Assembly: GCA_011763485.2 (NCBI GenBank)
Contig: JAANSK020091130.1
Span: 1 to 27,110 of the forward strand
Source of the DNA: Isoetes engelmannii
Lineage: Eukaryota; Streptophyta; Lycopodiopsida; Isoetales; Isoetaceae
Reading direction: 5' to 3'
Length of the DNA: 27,110 nt
The translations under genes and the position numbers were made by a program. The notes under the pieces are model-generated. The model searched no databases, was not told the DNA's origin, and saw nothing but the letters and a program-made list of their open reading frames with translations. Shown here piece by piece: positions 1 through 10,308 of this stretch (its first letter is position 1; each line of letters begins with the position of its first letter).

Positions 1-96
1 GTGGGAGGGAGGTTCAACCCTATGCCGTCTGCATCAATTTTTCTTTTTGGGATGGGTATGATTTGGATTTGGACTACACGTGAATGAGGTATCCAT

Positions 97-156
97 CTTT
101 TGGCTGGCAAGGGGACTCACCTCAAGCTTTTGGCTGAGAAGGGGATTCACCCTCTA
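97..156. repeat. 30-bp tandem repeat, two units
   Basis: Two adjacent imperfect units (97-126 and 127-156) both begin CTTTTGGCTG and carry an AAGGGGA-TTCAC-like core. No coding or structural role is visible. The flanking 1-96 and 157-200 hold nothing I recognise. Confidence 0.7.
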
Positions 157-197
157 CTTTGCCTTTGCACGTGATACAACAATCAGGAAAGTTTTAG

Positions 198-200
<3 letters not shown>

Positions 201-230
<30 letters not shown>

Positions 231-247
231 AAGAAGAAGAAGAAGAA
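201..247. repeat. (AAG)n microsatellite
   Basis: An uninterrupted run of about fifteen AAG triplets. It directly abuts the 3' terminus of LINE tail copy A. Read on the minus strand, the LINE end runs straight into (TTC)n, so the microsatellite is probably the tail of that insertion and not an independent locus. Confidence 0.95.
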
Positions 248-345
248 AGTTTTTAACGTCCACGAGAACCAAATCGGGTTATGGGACCGGTATAAGAAAG
301 GGGACTGAGGCCCAGATCAAAACTTGGGGTGAAGCCCCAACAGAA
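248..345 (-). mobile_element. LINE 3' tail fragment (copy A)
   Basis: On the minus strand this stretch ends with GGTCCCATAACCCGATTTGG followed by TTCTCGTGGACGTTA. This matches by eye the terminal segment of the longer LINE copies at 20.5 kb and 25.4 kb (GGTCCCATAGGCCAATTAG...CCGTGGACGATAA). A hairpin with a 6-bp stem (TTGGGG 324-329, CCCCAA 335-340) sits where the longer copies also have a hairpin. No coding part remains, so this is a severely 5'-truncated insertion, or alternatively a SINE that borrowed the LINE tail. The end away from the tail is not sharply defined. Confidence 0.6.
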
Positions 346-369
346 ACATACAGATTCACATTAAACAAG

Positions 370-481
370 AGAGAAAGTGCAGAAAAGTTCTAGAGATACG
401 TAATAGGAGAGAAAGAGCAGGAAAGAGAAAATGCTCAAGAGACCTAGAGAGACAAAGTGCTCAAGAGACCTAGAGAGAGAC
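370..481. repeat. Purine-rich tract with 26-bp tandem repeat
   Basis: A GA-rich stretch that ends in two near-identical 26-bp units, ATGCTCAAGAGACCTAGAGA (from 431) and GTGCTCAAGAGACCTAGAGA (from 457). No gene is supported here. 482-597 shows nothing further apart from a short C-rich run near 541-556. Confidence 0.7.
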
Positions 482-597
482 TGCTTCTTCTTATAGGAAT
501 TGAATTTGAGTTAACTTCCATCTAGGCTAGTAATCATAAGCCCACCCCCTCCCCCCATGTTCATGTTCATTTTAGATTAATCCATGCTAATTAGTAT

Positions 598-690
598 GAA
601 GGAAAGAAAGAAAGGAAGGAAGGTTCACAGGGACCTAATTGGCCATGGGACCCAAACAACAAAAGGGGCATGGAAGCCCAAAAAGCACAA
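598..690 (-). mobile_element. LINE 3' tail fragment (copy B)
   Basis: Minus-strand reading gives GGTCCCATGGCCAATTAGGT followed by CCCTGTGAACC, the same terminal motif as the other LINE copies. It then runs into a TTCC/TTTC simple repeat (+ strand 598-622). A weak stem (GGGC 666-669, GCCC 676-679) lies at the equivalent place to the hairpins of the other copies. A short open frame across this stretch is not a credible gene. 691-1258 holds no recognisable feature. Confidence 0.55.
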
Positions 691-1258
691 AGAAAAGGTA
701 ATGCTAATAGAACATGATTCATTTCCTCAGTATTTTAAGGGGCATTTGCCATGGGAAGAGAATATGCTTCATTTTCTTAGTAATTTAAGTCAACAAAGCA
801 CCTTGAATGGCATCAAAGAGGAACATAATAGTTGATTAACGCATGCATCATTACTGTTGTATAACATGATAGGTGCACACTTGTAGCATAAACTTTGCAA
901 CAATAACCAAAATGTAGTTTTCTAATAAAATCTGAAGACACAATAAAAAGCAAAACCATTACAGTTTGACATTTTGGGTTGTCCTAAAATTCAAAGATCT
1001 TTTCTTGCATGCAAGCCCATCTCTAGTCCTTTCCTTTCTAACACTCGACCGCCGTTCAAAATCTCTCTAGACCAATGAAGCTCTTATATTCCCTTGTTTG
1101 GATAGCATTATGTATCTCAAGAACGCACATCTATAATGGCATGGCCCATTTTGACAATGATGTGATCTGATTGGCTATGATTACTGGCCAATATGCACCC
1201 AATAAGTTGAACAACTGGCAGATAAAAAGTGAAGAGAGACCGATCAGAACACTATGAA

Positions 1259-1324
1259 CATCAGTAAAGGAAGACCGTATACCCAGTAAAGGAAGACCAT
1301 CAGTAAATGAAGACCGTATACCCA
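1259..1324. repeat. 39-bp tandem repeat, about 1.7 units
   Basis: The unit beginning CATCAGTAAAGGAAGACCGT at 1259 recurs at 1298 with one change in that stretch. A shorter AGTAAAGGAAGAC copy lies inside the first unit. The surrounding 1325-1660 has no gene that I can support. Confidence 0.75.
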
Positions 1325-1660
1325 CAATGAAACATTTGAGCATCATTTCGGGCCCAATGGCCATGTTTGACTTAGCTTATGACAAGAAAAAAATAACTAC
1401 TGATTCCTTTGTCCTTGTATCAAGTGGAATGTAATCAAGCACGTTCTTAGCATCCAATGTAAAGTATAATAACAGATTCGATGTTGCATTCATATATTAT
1501 ATTGAAGTGAGTATATTCTTTCGTATGGCTTGTTTGTGGATGAGCAGTTGCCCTGTGCTTGTAATATATAAGAGCGTACATTCTGGGGGTCAATTCTGAT
1601 GGCGGGGGTCTGTATTTGGAGTCAATTTTTGATCAGGGAAGAGGAACTGGGGGGTGATGA

Positions 1661-1699
1661 TGACGTAGCCGAGCTGGGGGACAATGGTGACGTAGCCGA
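1661..1699. repeat. Duplicated TGACGTAGCCGA motif
   Basis: The 12-mer TGACGTAGCCGA occurs at 1661-1672 and again at 1688-1699. Each contains TGACG, the core bound by plant TGA-type bZIP factors. It lies about 1.3 kb upstream of the TPP start codon, so a regulatory role is possible but unsupported. It may simply be repeat DNA. Confidence 0.4.
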
Positions 1700-1854
1700 T
1701 GGAACCATGGGTGGCCTGTCTTTTGGGGGCCAACAAGGATCACAACATGCTACACATTAAGTGCTAGGGTAGTCCTATCTTGATAGATAGTAGTTTTAAA
1801 CCATGGTCCATAAGAACTAATTGGAAGGTGAAAAAAAAGGGCAAAAAAATAAAG

Positions 1855-1890
1855 AAAAAAAAAAAAAAAAAAAAACAGAGAGAGAGAGAG
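1855..1890. repeat. A-rich run followed by (GA)n
   Basis: An interrupted poly(A) run of about 21 bases is followed by a seven-unit (AG) repeat at 1877-1890. It could be the tail of a small retroposed sequence or a purine tract in the TPP promoter. Nothing in the sequence decides this. Confidence 0.7.
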
Positions 1891-2971
1891 CACCACACAC
1901 CACACAGGCTTCATGCATCAAGTACACTAGTCCCTTTCCTGTAACTTATATACACCATACACCAAGATCTTTCTGACATTAGAATCTGCTGAAGAATGTA
2001 CTGTGTCTCATAGATTCAACGGTTCAATATGTCATGAATTCAGAGAACCCAGAAAAAAAAAATGACATACATTCGGCCGCATGTGCATTCTTCTATTTTT
2101 GGGCCGATTTCCTTTCTTGAGTAAAGCTGCTTTCTCGCAAGCAAAAGACACGGATGGCATGATACTGCCGGTCCCAATTTATTGCTATGTATCACAGGAA
2201 AAGGGTGGAGAATAGAGACACAGTTTTTGTGGGTGGTGGCGAGGATCTGGTGGGTGTAATAAGCCGGAATTGGGAAAGGAAGGATGTGGGGCTCACTACT
2301 TGTTGGGTCTGTCATTTGCCATTGATTTTGATTCAAGTTTGTGAGTTGCCTTTGTTTTTTCTTTTGCCCTCAGATTTTCTTGGCGCTTTTTGAGCTCAAT
2401 TGGTGTAGAGGCCTCTTCTGGGATTGCATAAATCGGTAACAAATTGCAACATGCAAGCAGTGCAATCTTTGCTCTTCCTTTTAGACATCGGATTGAATGA
2501 ATTTTGGCTCCCTCTATTTCTTGAACGCCATTTTTTTTGTCTCTTTTCTGTCAAATGTTCGAATTCTAAGGTGTTGAAATCGCATGCAATTTTTTTGCGT
2601 AGTTCCTTGTTGAAGGTCGGCCGCAGCTTAATTGCTTTACGTGCTTATTTCTTGTTTTTTTATCTTCCCTCTTGCTAAAGTTCTTAAATCTGTGGGCACT
2701 AAAGCGCTTAAGCTTGCATGTGTAAACATATGTCCCTGCCCATCTTTTTCAGAGAAAAGGATGTGTCTACGTTTTTGATATGGATTATTTCAGAGTTAAA
2801 ACCCCCATTCTGTATATTGTATATTTTTTCTTGAACCACATTCTTCTGTATATATCTTTTATAAGTTCACCTCGTATGCATTGATTATATAAATATGTTA
2901 GTTCAGAAAAGCATCACTAAGCAATAGGTCCAAGTTTTTAATTTCCTGGATTTCAATTTGATATAGGGATT
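1891..2971 (+). promoter_or_regulatory. Upstream region of TPP, probably holding promoter and 5' UTR
   Basis: About 1.1 kb with no credible coding frame precedes the TPP start codon. It is T-rich from about 2340 onward. TTTGATATAG at 2957-2966, six bases before the ATG, would serve as a 3' splice site, so the leader may be spliced from an exon further upstream, a common arrangement for plant genes. The transcription start and any TATA box cannot be placed with confidence. RNA reads would settle this. Confidence 0.35.
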
Positions 2972-5900
2972 ATGCTGGGAATGATGTCACCTGGTGATGA
3001 GAAAATCTTTCAAGAATCTTGTAAGCTGACTTTGGATGATTGATCTGGGAAAATAGCATCAAATTTTATTTCTAAAATATACTTATCTGTTCCTTTTTAA
3101 TCTCAGGTTCTTCTTCACCTCATACTTCTTTTGCCAAAGCACCCATTTCAACCTTTGGCGTGCCCATTTCTGTACCTTCAGGAAATTTTGAGGAATGCAA
3201 CGAGTGCACTACTGAATGGTTAGAAACAATGAAAGCATCGTCGCCTTCCCGTATTGGGAACATTCATGATCACAGCCATAGTGGAGATGTTGAGGATATG
3301 GAGTATAGAGACTGGATTGTAAGATATACTTTTGTTGGTCTTTCAGTAGGGTAGTAGACATCACTTGTGTTTTTTTCTTTGGAGGAGCTACAGAAGGAAT
3401 GGTTATTGCTAGTAGATGGACCTACCATTTGTATTGTTCCTTTTTTATAGAAGCAGATTTTATGGCCTTCCCTTAGAAGAGTGCACTCGGGGAATGAAAC
3501 GGGAACCAAAATTTGTGGGTGAGCCATAGCAATGGAACCAAATTTAAATAAGAATAGAACCTGGTAATATTCACTATTAAAATTCATGGAGATGTCTGTA
3601 AAAAGATGTGGGGCAGAATTGCTTGCATGTTCACTGAAATTTTATTTCTAGTCTAGTTACGTTGATAGTTATGCATTTTATTGACATATCCTGTTGGATT
3701 ATGGACTCCTATATATCAATTGCTTCCTGTGCTTTTACCAGTCACAGCATCCGTCAGCATTGGAAAGGTTTGAGGAGATGATGAGGACAGTGAAGGACAG
3801 GAAAATAGCAGTATTTTTAGACTATGATGGAACACTTTCACCTATAGTTGATGACCCTGAACGTGCATTTATGTCAGAGGAGGTATTTATTAACTAAGAG
3901 TTCTATTGCTATTTAAAAATACAATGTGAAGATAAACTGTAGAATGCTAACAATCCATAGGCTGTATGTGTAATTCTTCTTTTGGGAATTTATGGAATCT
4001 ATGTTCAAAGCTGCATATTAATAGCTAAGACCTTCCTGCAAACTTAGCAAACTAAGTTTTGTAGTCATCATTATTTGCATGTGTTTAATTTGATTTTTGA
4101 TCGACAAGAACATCTCGTATTACCTACACGTTATGTGGTTCAAATTCAAGTGAATAGTACCGTACTTGCAGTATCCGCGTGTTCCTCAACAAACACCGTG
4201 AAAAACAAGTGGGCTGTATTTATTCTATGCGGATCCAAGTACATGGATGTTGTAGGATCGTTCAGATTCTTGGTTTAATAGGCAGGCTATAATGGAGCAG
4301 GTAGAAAAGGGAGTTTAGGTCCACTGCCATGATAAGTCTGTAAAATATTAACATCATGGAATCCCAGTATTGTAACTTTATTCCTTCTAAGGACAAGGCC
4401 ATGGGAGATGAATTTGTTATGGAGCAGGAAAATAAAAATGATCTCCTATTTTAACTTCTGCGTAGTTCTTTGAGTTTTGTGTTGGTCTGTTGCAGATGCG
4501 AGCGACAGTAAAGAAAGTGGCCACATATTTTCCAACTGCAATCATTAGCGGAAGGCGTAGGGATAAGGTAGTTATTTGTAGTTTTGTGATTAAAGACGAC
4601 ATTTATTGTTAATGTACGTGTTGCCTTTAGGTTTATCAGTTTGTACAACTTGCTGAACTGTACTATGCTGGAAGTCATGGGATGGACATCATGGGTCCTG
4701 CTCAATATTCCAATGGAACAAGAGGGGTAAGAGATGATCACATTATTCAATCTACAGATTGTAGATTGAAGGGCATACGTAATATTCCAATTTAAACATA
4801 ATCATTACATATTTAGTTGTGGCAAGGTTGGGAATATTGACATGGGCACATAAACTATAATGGTTGAAACCCGTTACTGAACCATTTAATTGTTTGATTT
4901 CAAGGAATAAGATTAGTTGCACGGAAGTCATTTGCAATATCTATATAAAGAAAGCATAATTAAACATCTGGGGGTAACTGAAGATTTCTAGTGTTACGGG
5001 TAGGAAAAAGATTCTGTCTTTAAATATTCCAGTTTGGAAGTATGAAAAAGACATAAATTTCTTTCCTGTAGACGGGTAGGAAGTTATGAGAAATGACAAT
5101 CGGAATACCTGGAAATATTGAGTTGTACCTGGAAATATTGAGTTGTATTCTGAAATTAAGGTCCAGAATAGGGAACCACATTTTCTAGTCCTATATGATT
5201 TTGAACTATTGGACTTCTCAGAATATCTTCTCATTGATTCAAGTTGACTTGTTTTTTCCAGGTAGATGATGTGGTGAGTTTCCAGCCAGCTAGTGAGTTT
5301 TTGCCAATGATGGACGAGGTTTGTGTTTCCACTTATTGCAGTCAACTTTCATTGTATGAATTCTATGTATTGCGCTCATTGCTCTTGCTGCTTCTGCAGG
5401 TCTTCAATGAGTTGCAGACAAGATCCAAGGATGTAAAGGGAGCAAGGGTCGAACATAATAAGTTTTGTGTAACTGTCCATTTTAGATGTGTTGAAGAGGA
5501 GGTAATGTAACTTCATTAGTTTTACATCAATGGCATTGCCAATTCCAACTTGAATCCACTGTATTTGAATTAGGAAACAACAATTGAACGGTAGCAAATG
5601 GTTATTTGACATGTAAAAATCTAGCTCACAGTTGTTACCAATTTTGCATAGAGGATGCAATTTATGCGTTTGCGTTATGGAATTTATTTTAAGGTTTTTC
5701 TGTACCACCAAATCTGTTTTGCTTATCAGTTCTCATTTTCAATGCATTAGCGTTGGTCATTTCTTGCGGAGATCGTACAGTTCGTGCTGCTCAAGTATCC
5801 AGAGCTTTCATTGATTAAAGGAAGAAAGGTATGCTAGTGTATATTGTCTGATCCATTTGACGTGCAGAGCTTTCATTGATTAAAGGTATGCTAGTGTAAA

Positions 5901-6960
5901 TTGTCTGATCCATTTGACGTGCAGTGAGGACGAAATAAAATAAAAATGTCTTTTCATAATGTCATCCACTATGGGATAATACTTACGAAAACTGATTGAT
6001 GGAAAGGTCCTTGAAATTCGGCCGTCTATAGAATGGGACAAGGGAAAGGCATTAGAGTATCTTCTTGAAGCTCTTGGTAAGAGGCCTTCTTCTGCTGCTT
6101 TGAGTATTATGTTAATTTTGTACAATTTATTTTTGTGTACACACATCCAAACTTGGCCTCCAAGATTAGGATGCAATTTCAACTTGTGTTGGATGGTATA
6201 TTCTTTTGTCCTATTTTTCTTTGCGTCCAAGGGTATTGGCATCAATATGCCATCGTAGAATCATGCAGTTGATCAAGAAAACGAGCAAGTTGGGCAACAT
6301 GGACCACCTCTGCAGGGTTTATTTACATGATGCAAACATTGAACTGTCTTCCATGTCTGGATGCTACAATTGGTGCAGCTATCAATTTCTGTGCAAAGAC
6401 ACCCTTCTGAGAATAACTATTTGACTTTCTATGTTTAGATGCTGATTAGTTCTGACTTCCCGTGTTTTTGTTAGATATTACTGTGCCACATTATTATCAT
6501 AATATATGTGTAATTTACCATATGGTTGATAATTTGGCTTATAAGATGTTTATTCTTATGCGTCTTCTTATATGAGCAAATTTGCTGGCATGCAGGGCTT
6601 GATGGCAAAGAGGTTCTTCCGATATACATTGGAGATGATAGAACAGATGAAGATGCATTTAACGTATGGTAGCTTTGTTTCTTTGATGATGTTTGGACAA
6701 TTCATGATGCAAAATTCAAAATGGTCACTTTTTTATCAGGTTTTAAGAGCAAGAGGCATAGGATACCCTATTCTTGTGGCTCCTATCGCCAAGACGACTA
6801 GTGCGTCTTATTCTCTAAAGGATCCACGGGAGGTGATATCTTAACTTCAACTTCTGATGGGCATAGATCCATTTTGGCCTAATGTTTCTTTTTCTTTTAG
6901 GTGATGCAGTTTCTAACGAATCTTGTACAATGGAAAGCTTCCAACAAACATGTTGATTAA
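2972..6960 (+). CDS. TPP: Trehalose-6-phosphate phosphatase, 12 coding exons, 365 aa
   Basis: Dephosphorylates trehalose-6-phosphate to trehalose, a step controlling a major plant sugar signal. It is a HAD-superfamily enzyme. Exons: 2972-3020, 3107-3318, 3742-3882, 4496-4567, 4631-4726, 5262-5318, 5400-5501, 5751-5828, 6007-6076, 6596-6663, 6740-6832, 6901-6960. All introns are GT-AG, and splice phases join without a stop. HAD motif I ([14 protein letters not shown]) lies near residues 113-126 with catalytic D114 and D116. IISGR is near 150-154, [11 protein letters not shown] near 171-181, FQPASEFLP near 197-205, GRKVLEIRP across the exon 8/9 joint, and [13 protein letters not shown] at 302-314. 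The N-terminal 90 residues are Ser/Pro-rich and divergent, as is usual in plant TPPs, and length fits the family. The start was chosen because [11 protein letters not shown] reads in frame through a phase-1 intron into exon 2. It is placed by reading only. The intron 8 acceptor (6006) lacks a pyrimidine tract and follows a local duplication. Confidence 0.93.
5107..5146. repeat. Perfect 20-bp tandem repeat in TPP intron 5
   Basis: ACCTGGAAATATTGAGTTGT is repeated exactly at 5107-5126 and 5127-5146. It lies inside an intron and has no evident function. Perfect identity suggests recent slippage, so the copy number may vary between individuals. Confidence 0.95.
5802..5923 (+). repeat. Tandem duplication across the TPP exon 8/intron 8 boundary
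   Basis: Copy 1 (5802-5866, 65 bp) holds the last 27 bases of exon 8 and the first 38 of intron 8. Copy 2 (5867-5923, 57 bp) is the same except for loss of 8 bp (GAAGAAAG) and one substitution. Copy 2 keeps the donor AAAG|GTATG, and the join itself reads GACGTGCAG, an acceptor. The copy can therefore behave as an 18-nt exon (5868-5885). In the reading frame of exon 8 that exon contains TGA. Confidence 0.9.
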
Positions 6961-7447
6961 CAACTTCAATCACAGAACCACAGAATGGATTGGTGCCACT
7001 GTAAAATGGAGCCAAAAACACTACAAAAACACTCTACACTCTGTAAGCTATAACACATTTTGTAGAAGGCAAAAGCCTTGGCGATTTCTCAAAAATGGGT
7101 CATGGAGGGAATTACAATTGAGTGCAAGACTATTTGAGATCTAATTTCAAGATCAACCAGATGTACTCCTAAAATTTTTCATAGATATGAGTAGTATTTC
7201 CTTGGTTTTTTGGACATAGGACTAATACTTGTATTTTGACAAAATTCTTGAAGATAAATTGATTGATAAATTCCCTCGTTCAAAACCCCCAAATCTTAGA
7301 ATTATTGGTGACGTAAGAAAGGAAAAAGAGAGTTTTCCTTTGCATGCAGTTGCTCGAATACATATAATTTATACAATTGTGTGAAACTTAAATATAGTGC
7401 CATCGCCCTTGAGCATCCAAGACTATGATTTAACACTAGTACAACAC
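6961..7447 (+). other. TPP 3' flank
   Basis: AT-rich sequence after the TPP stop, presumably 3' UTR and intergenic DNA. I see no canonical terminator or second gene. The open frame running across the last exon to 7144 is a read-through in another frame and is not a gene. Confidence 0.5.
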
Positions 7448-7946
7448 TGACTTAGTGGTTACTAAGGTTATTAAGATCACAAATTACTTAAGCTGACTTA
7501 GTGGTTAGTAAGGTTATTAAGATCACAAACTACTTAAGCATTCAAAACTATGATTTAACCAGTATAGCATTGACTTAGTGGTCATCAAGGTTATCAAGGT
7601 TACTAAGACCACAAATTACTTGTGCATATAGGCACCCATAGAGATTCGAACTCAAGATTTACTTTGATACCAAATGTAATGTTCTTAGCTTACGTGGTTG
7701 TATAGCACTGACTTAGTGGTTATTAAGGTTATTAAGACCACAAATTACTTAAGCATTCAAGACTATGATTTAACCAGTATAGCACTGACACAGTGGTCAT
7801 CAAGGTTATCAAGGTTACTAAGACCACAAATTACTTGAGCATATAGGCACCCATAGAGATTTAGACTCAAGATTTACTTTGATACATTTGATACCAAATG
7901 TAATGTTCTTAGCTTACGTGCCTTTAACCAATTGAGCAAAATCATT
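7448..7946 (-). mobile_element. tRNA-derived SINE-like element with internal duplications
   Basis: On the minus strand the head (7937 downward) reads GCTCAATTGGTTAAAGGC, a good RNA polymerase III A box of tRNA type. It is followed about 50 nt later by a B-box-like stretch. Two such stretches exist: 7641-7655 reads GAGTTCGAATCTC on the minus strand, a near-perfect B box, and 7855-7870 is a degraded copy. Upstream on the + strand a unit starting TGACTTAGTGGTTA recurs at 7448, 7494, 7571, 7709 and 7786. The larger segment 7494-7697 is repeated at 7709-7920 with an offset of 215 bp. The A/B box arrangement is established for plant SINEs, whereas the assignment here is inference. It could also be a satellite that captured a tRNA pseudogene. 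Confidence 0.6.
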
Positions 7947-9600
7947 AAAGCAATTACGAATGTTGCTTTTACCCATTTAGGCGGTGTTTGAGGAATGCCC
8001 CACAGACACATTCAAAGATCAACTATTTGAGCAGTTTGCCATGGGCCTGTTACAAACAAACGACAACTAATGAATCTTCCTCTGCTAATCACTTCAGTTT
8101 ACACTTTCGATGTGTTTGTTGCACCCATCATTTCTGGAACATAAAGACCGATTGAAACTTTTTCGATCTACCTGCCTCCTGTCGCATTCGTTGTCCTTTC
8201 TTTTACATCTTTGTTTTGTTAAAATACCACTTTTGTTATCCTTTGTATCAACACATGCCATTTCTTAGTATCAAGTGCAAAATATGAATATGGTGTTAAC
8301 ATTATATCCTAACATATACATCATGATAATCTGTATATATCCTATTGGATTTACACTTTGTATGCAAAATGGATATCACAGATAACACACTAATCTCTTA
8401 AAGTTTGAAACTTCGCAACTAAGGTTTAGTAACTGTCGATTATGTCAGTATAAGCTTCAAGTCCAACGTCTCTTCCAAGCATGTTTTACTCTTTTCACTT
8501 TCATGTTTTTTGGGTTGTTCGAAGGGCAAACCCTAGGGCCGGAGGTGATGAAATTGGAATATGATTGTTTTATAACAAATAGAAGGTTAGGATTAACGGA
8601 GGCAAGTGGATGGACGACTTTGAAGGCTATTCCAACTTGAAAGCATTTTTTCGCGGTGAAAAATTATCTGGATTGAGAGCTTTCATGCAGTCTGAGTGGG
8701 AGTTTATTTTTCTATGCAGCTACCTATTTTCGCATGCAACTAACCCTCATGTCAGGCAGATGTAGTAAACAATGTTCTGGTCTTGAACAATGTCCACGCT
8801 CACTAATTTTAGTTTTGACTTATGCATTATGCAGATAGAACCTTTGTCAATATCGTCAAGATAAACTCATAATCTGCAAGGAAAGATATGAAGCAATGCC
8901 TGTTTTACTTTATGATATTGTCTTAGCTTCAATTATCAGTGCTGCAAGGACAATGCCTTTATTTCGAACATACCAAACACCTGGAGGTAACTTACTGTTA
9001 AAGTTATAAAATTTGTTGTGAGGATCAAGGTCAATAATGTGAGTCTAATACCTGTAAAGCCATCAAACTAGCAAGTCTTCTTTAAGATTCTACATTTCCT
9101 ACTCTTGATGTTATAAGTGCTCACGTGCTTTAGAGTGTTTAGATTTATATATATTTGTATAGTTTATGTGCTGGTAACTGCGGGTGACATGTAGTTGTGG
9201 CAGAGGCTTCTCTAAGTTCTATTTTGATATCAATTTAGTACGTCCTTTACTTCTTCCAGTTAGTTGTCCAATGTAACTATCTCCAATCATGGTCATGCAA
9301 TCCATCTTCCATGGTAACAATTTAGGTTCAAATTGTAGACGTGGAAATTCCTGTCATCCAGACTCGCACATCTCTCATAGTATACATGCAATCCACTTGC
9401 AGATTCAACGAAAGACCCATTCGTTTGGCTAGGCCATATGAGAATATTGGTTAACCATGGGTACACGAATAGATAACCGAATGCACAATTGGATACTATT
9501 TGAAAGTTGTATTTGAAAGTCATATGGATATTCCTCTGTAAATTCAGATTCCTGAAACAGTCTACCAACAAATGCTTCATTACCCTCAGTTTTCCACTTT
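7947..9600. other. No recognisable feature
   Basis: About 1.65 kb of AT-rich sequence. No frame gives a recognisable protein and I found no terminal repeats or RNA gene. The minus-strand frame 9293-9580 (95 codons) has no family character I can identify. Confidence 0.5.
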
Positions 9601-9619
9601 AAAGCAAGCTCTCTTTCTT

Positions 9620-10308
9620 TACAACACCCAGGGTATCGGGTGGTGTTGGCTCCGCCGTGCCTAAAGGAGATGCCTGAACTCTAGCCTTCGTTTGAGAATC
9701 TACAACAATACCGTGATGTTCAGGTAACGACGGCTCGATGGACGCTGCTTGCGCATGCGTATACAACAAGTCCTCAGCCTGTGTAGCAGTGGTAGCAAGT
9801 AATCGGTCTGTGTGGCGACGAAAGTGGACAATGCCTCCTCAGACAGTTCAGGCTTTGATGTCTATACCGTAGAATCTACCCTCTGGCAATCTGAATGGGG
9901 CATAAAGTTCTGGGGCACAAAGTCCTATAGCAATTGCAGCAACTACTTCCAGCGCTCAACAGAGACAGTCAAAGAGTCAATCGCCTCCCCCCCCCCCCCC
10001 GCAGAATGAATAGCATACAAGAGGGCCCGGATTGTAGGTGGAAAACACTGAGCGTGAATATCCAAAGAGTCATTGAGCCCAAGACGGAGGGTTTGCTGTG
10101 GCCCAAAAAGAGAAGTGGGCAAATCAATAGGCGCAGACAGTGCGTACCCGTGAAGCTGGGCACTAGACCTGGAACTTGGAGGATGCAGAGGCGGTTGTGG
10201 TAGCAGGGAATTGCTTGCACATGGCTTGCTTGCAGATGGTTTGTTTCTGGCCATTCGCACACCAAAGCGAACAATATTAGGGGTCTTGTGGCTCTTTTTT
10301 GAAAACAA
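9620..10308 (-). pseudogene. Unidentified coding-like stretch
   Basis: A minus-strand frame of 121 codons (9943-10308) starts MFSKKSHKTPNIVRFGVRMA and is rich in Ser, Pro and basic residues. Reading further in two frames down to about 9620 gives more protein-like text interrupted by stops. That pattern suggests a decayed gene, possibly the basic Ser/Pro-rich end of a mobile-element protein. I recognise no domain. A C14 homopolymer (9987-10000) lies inside it and encodes a Gly run in this frame. The frame could also be open by chance in this more GC-rich stretch. Confidence 0.25.
9987..10000. repeat. C14 homopolymer
   Basis: Fourteen consecutive C on the + strand after TCGCCT. Such runs are slippage-prone and are also common sites of sequencing or assembly length error. 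Confidence 0.95.

Noticed and set aside
584-835. 83-codon frame
   Set aside because: It begins in the simple repeat of LINE tail copy B and runs through non-coding tail sequence.
2187-2678. Short frames upstream of TPP as an additional N-terminal exon or small gene
   Set aside because: No homology to TPP N-termini, T-rich composition, and a good start codon with fitting splice phase already exists at 2972.
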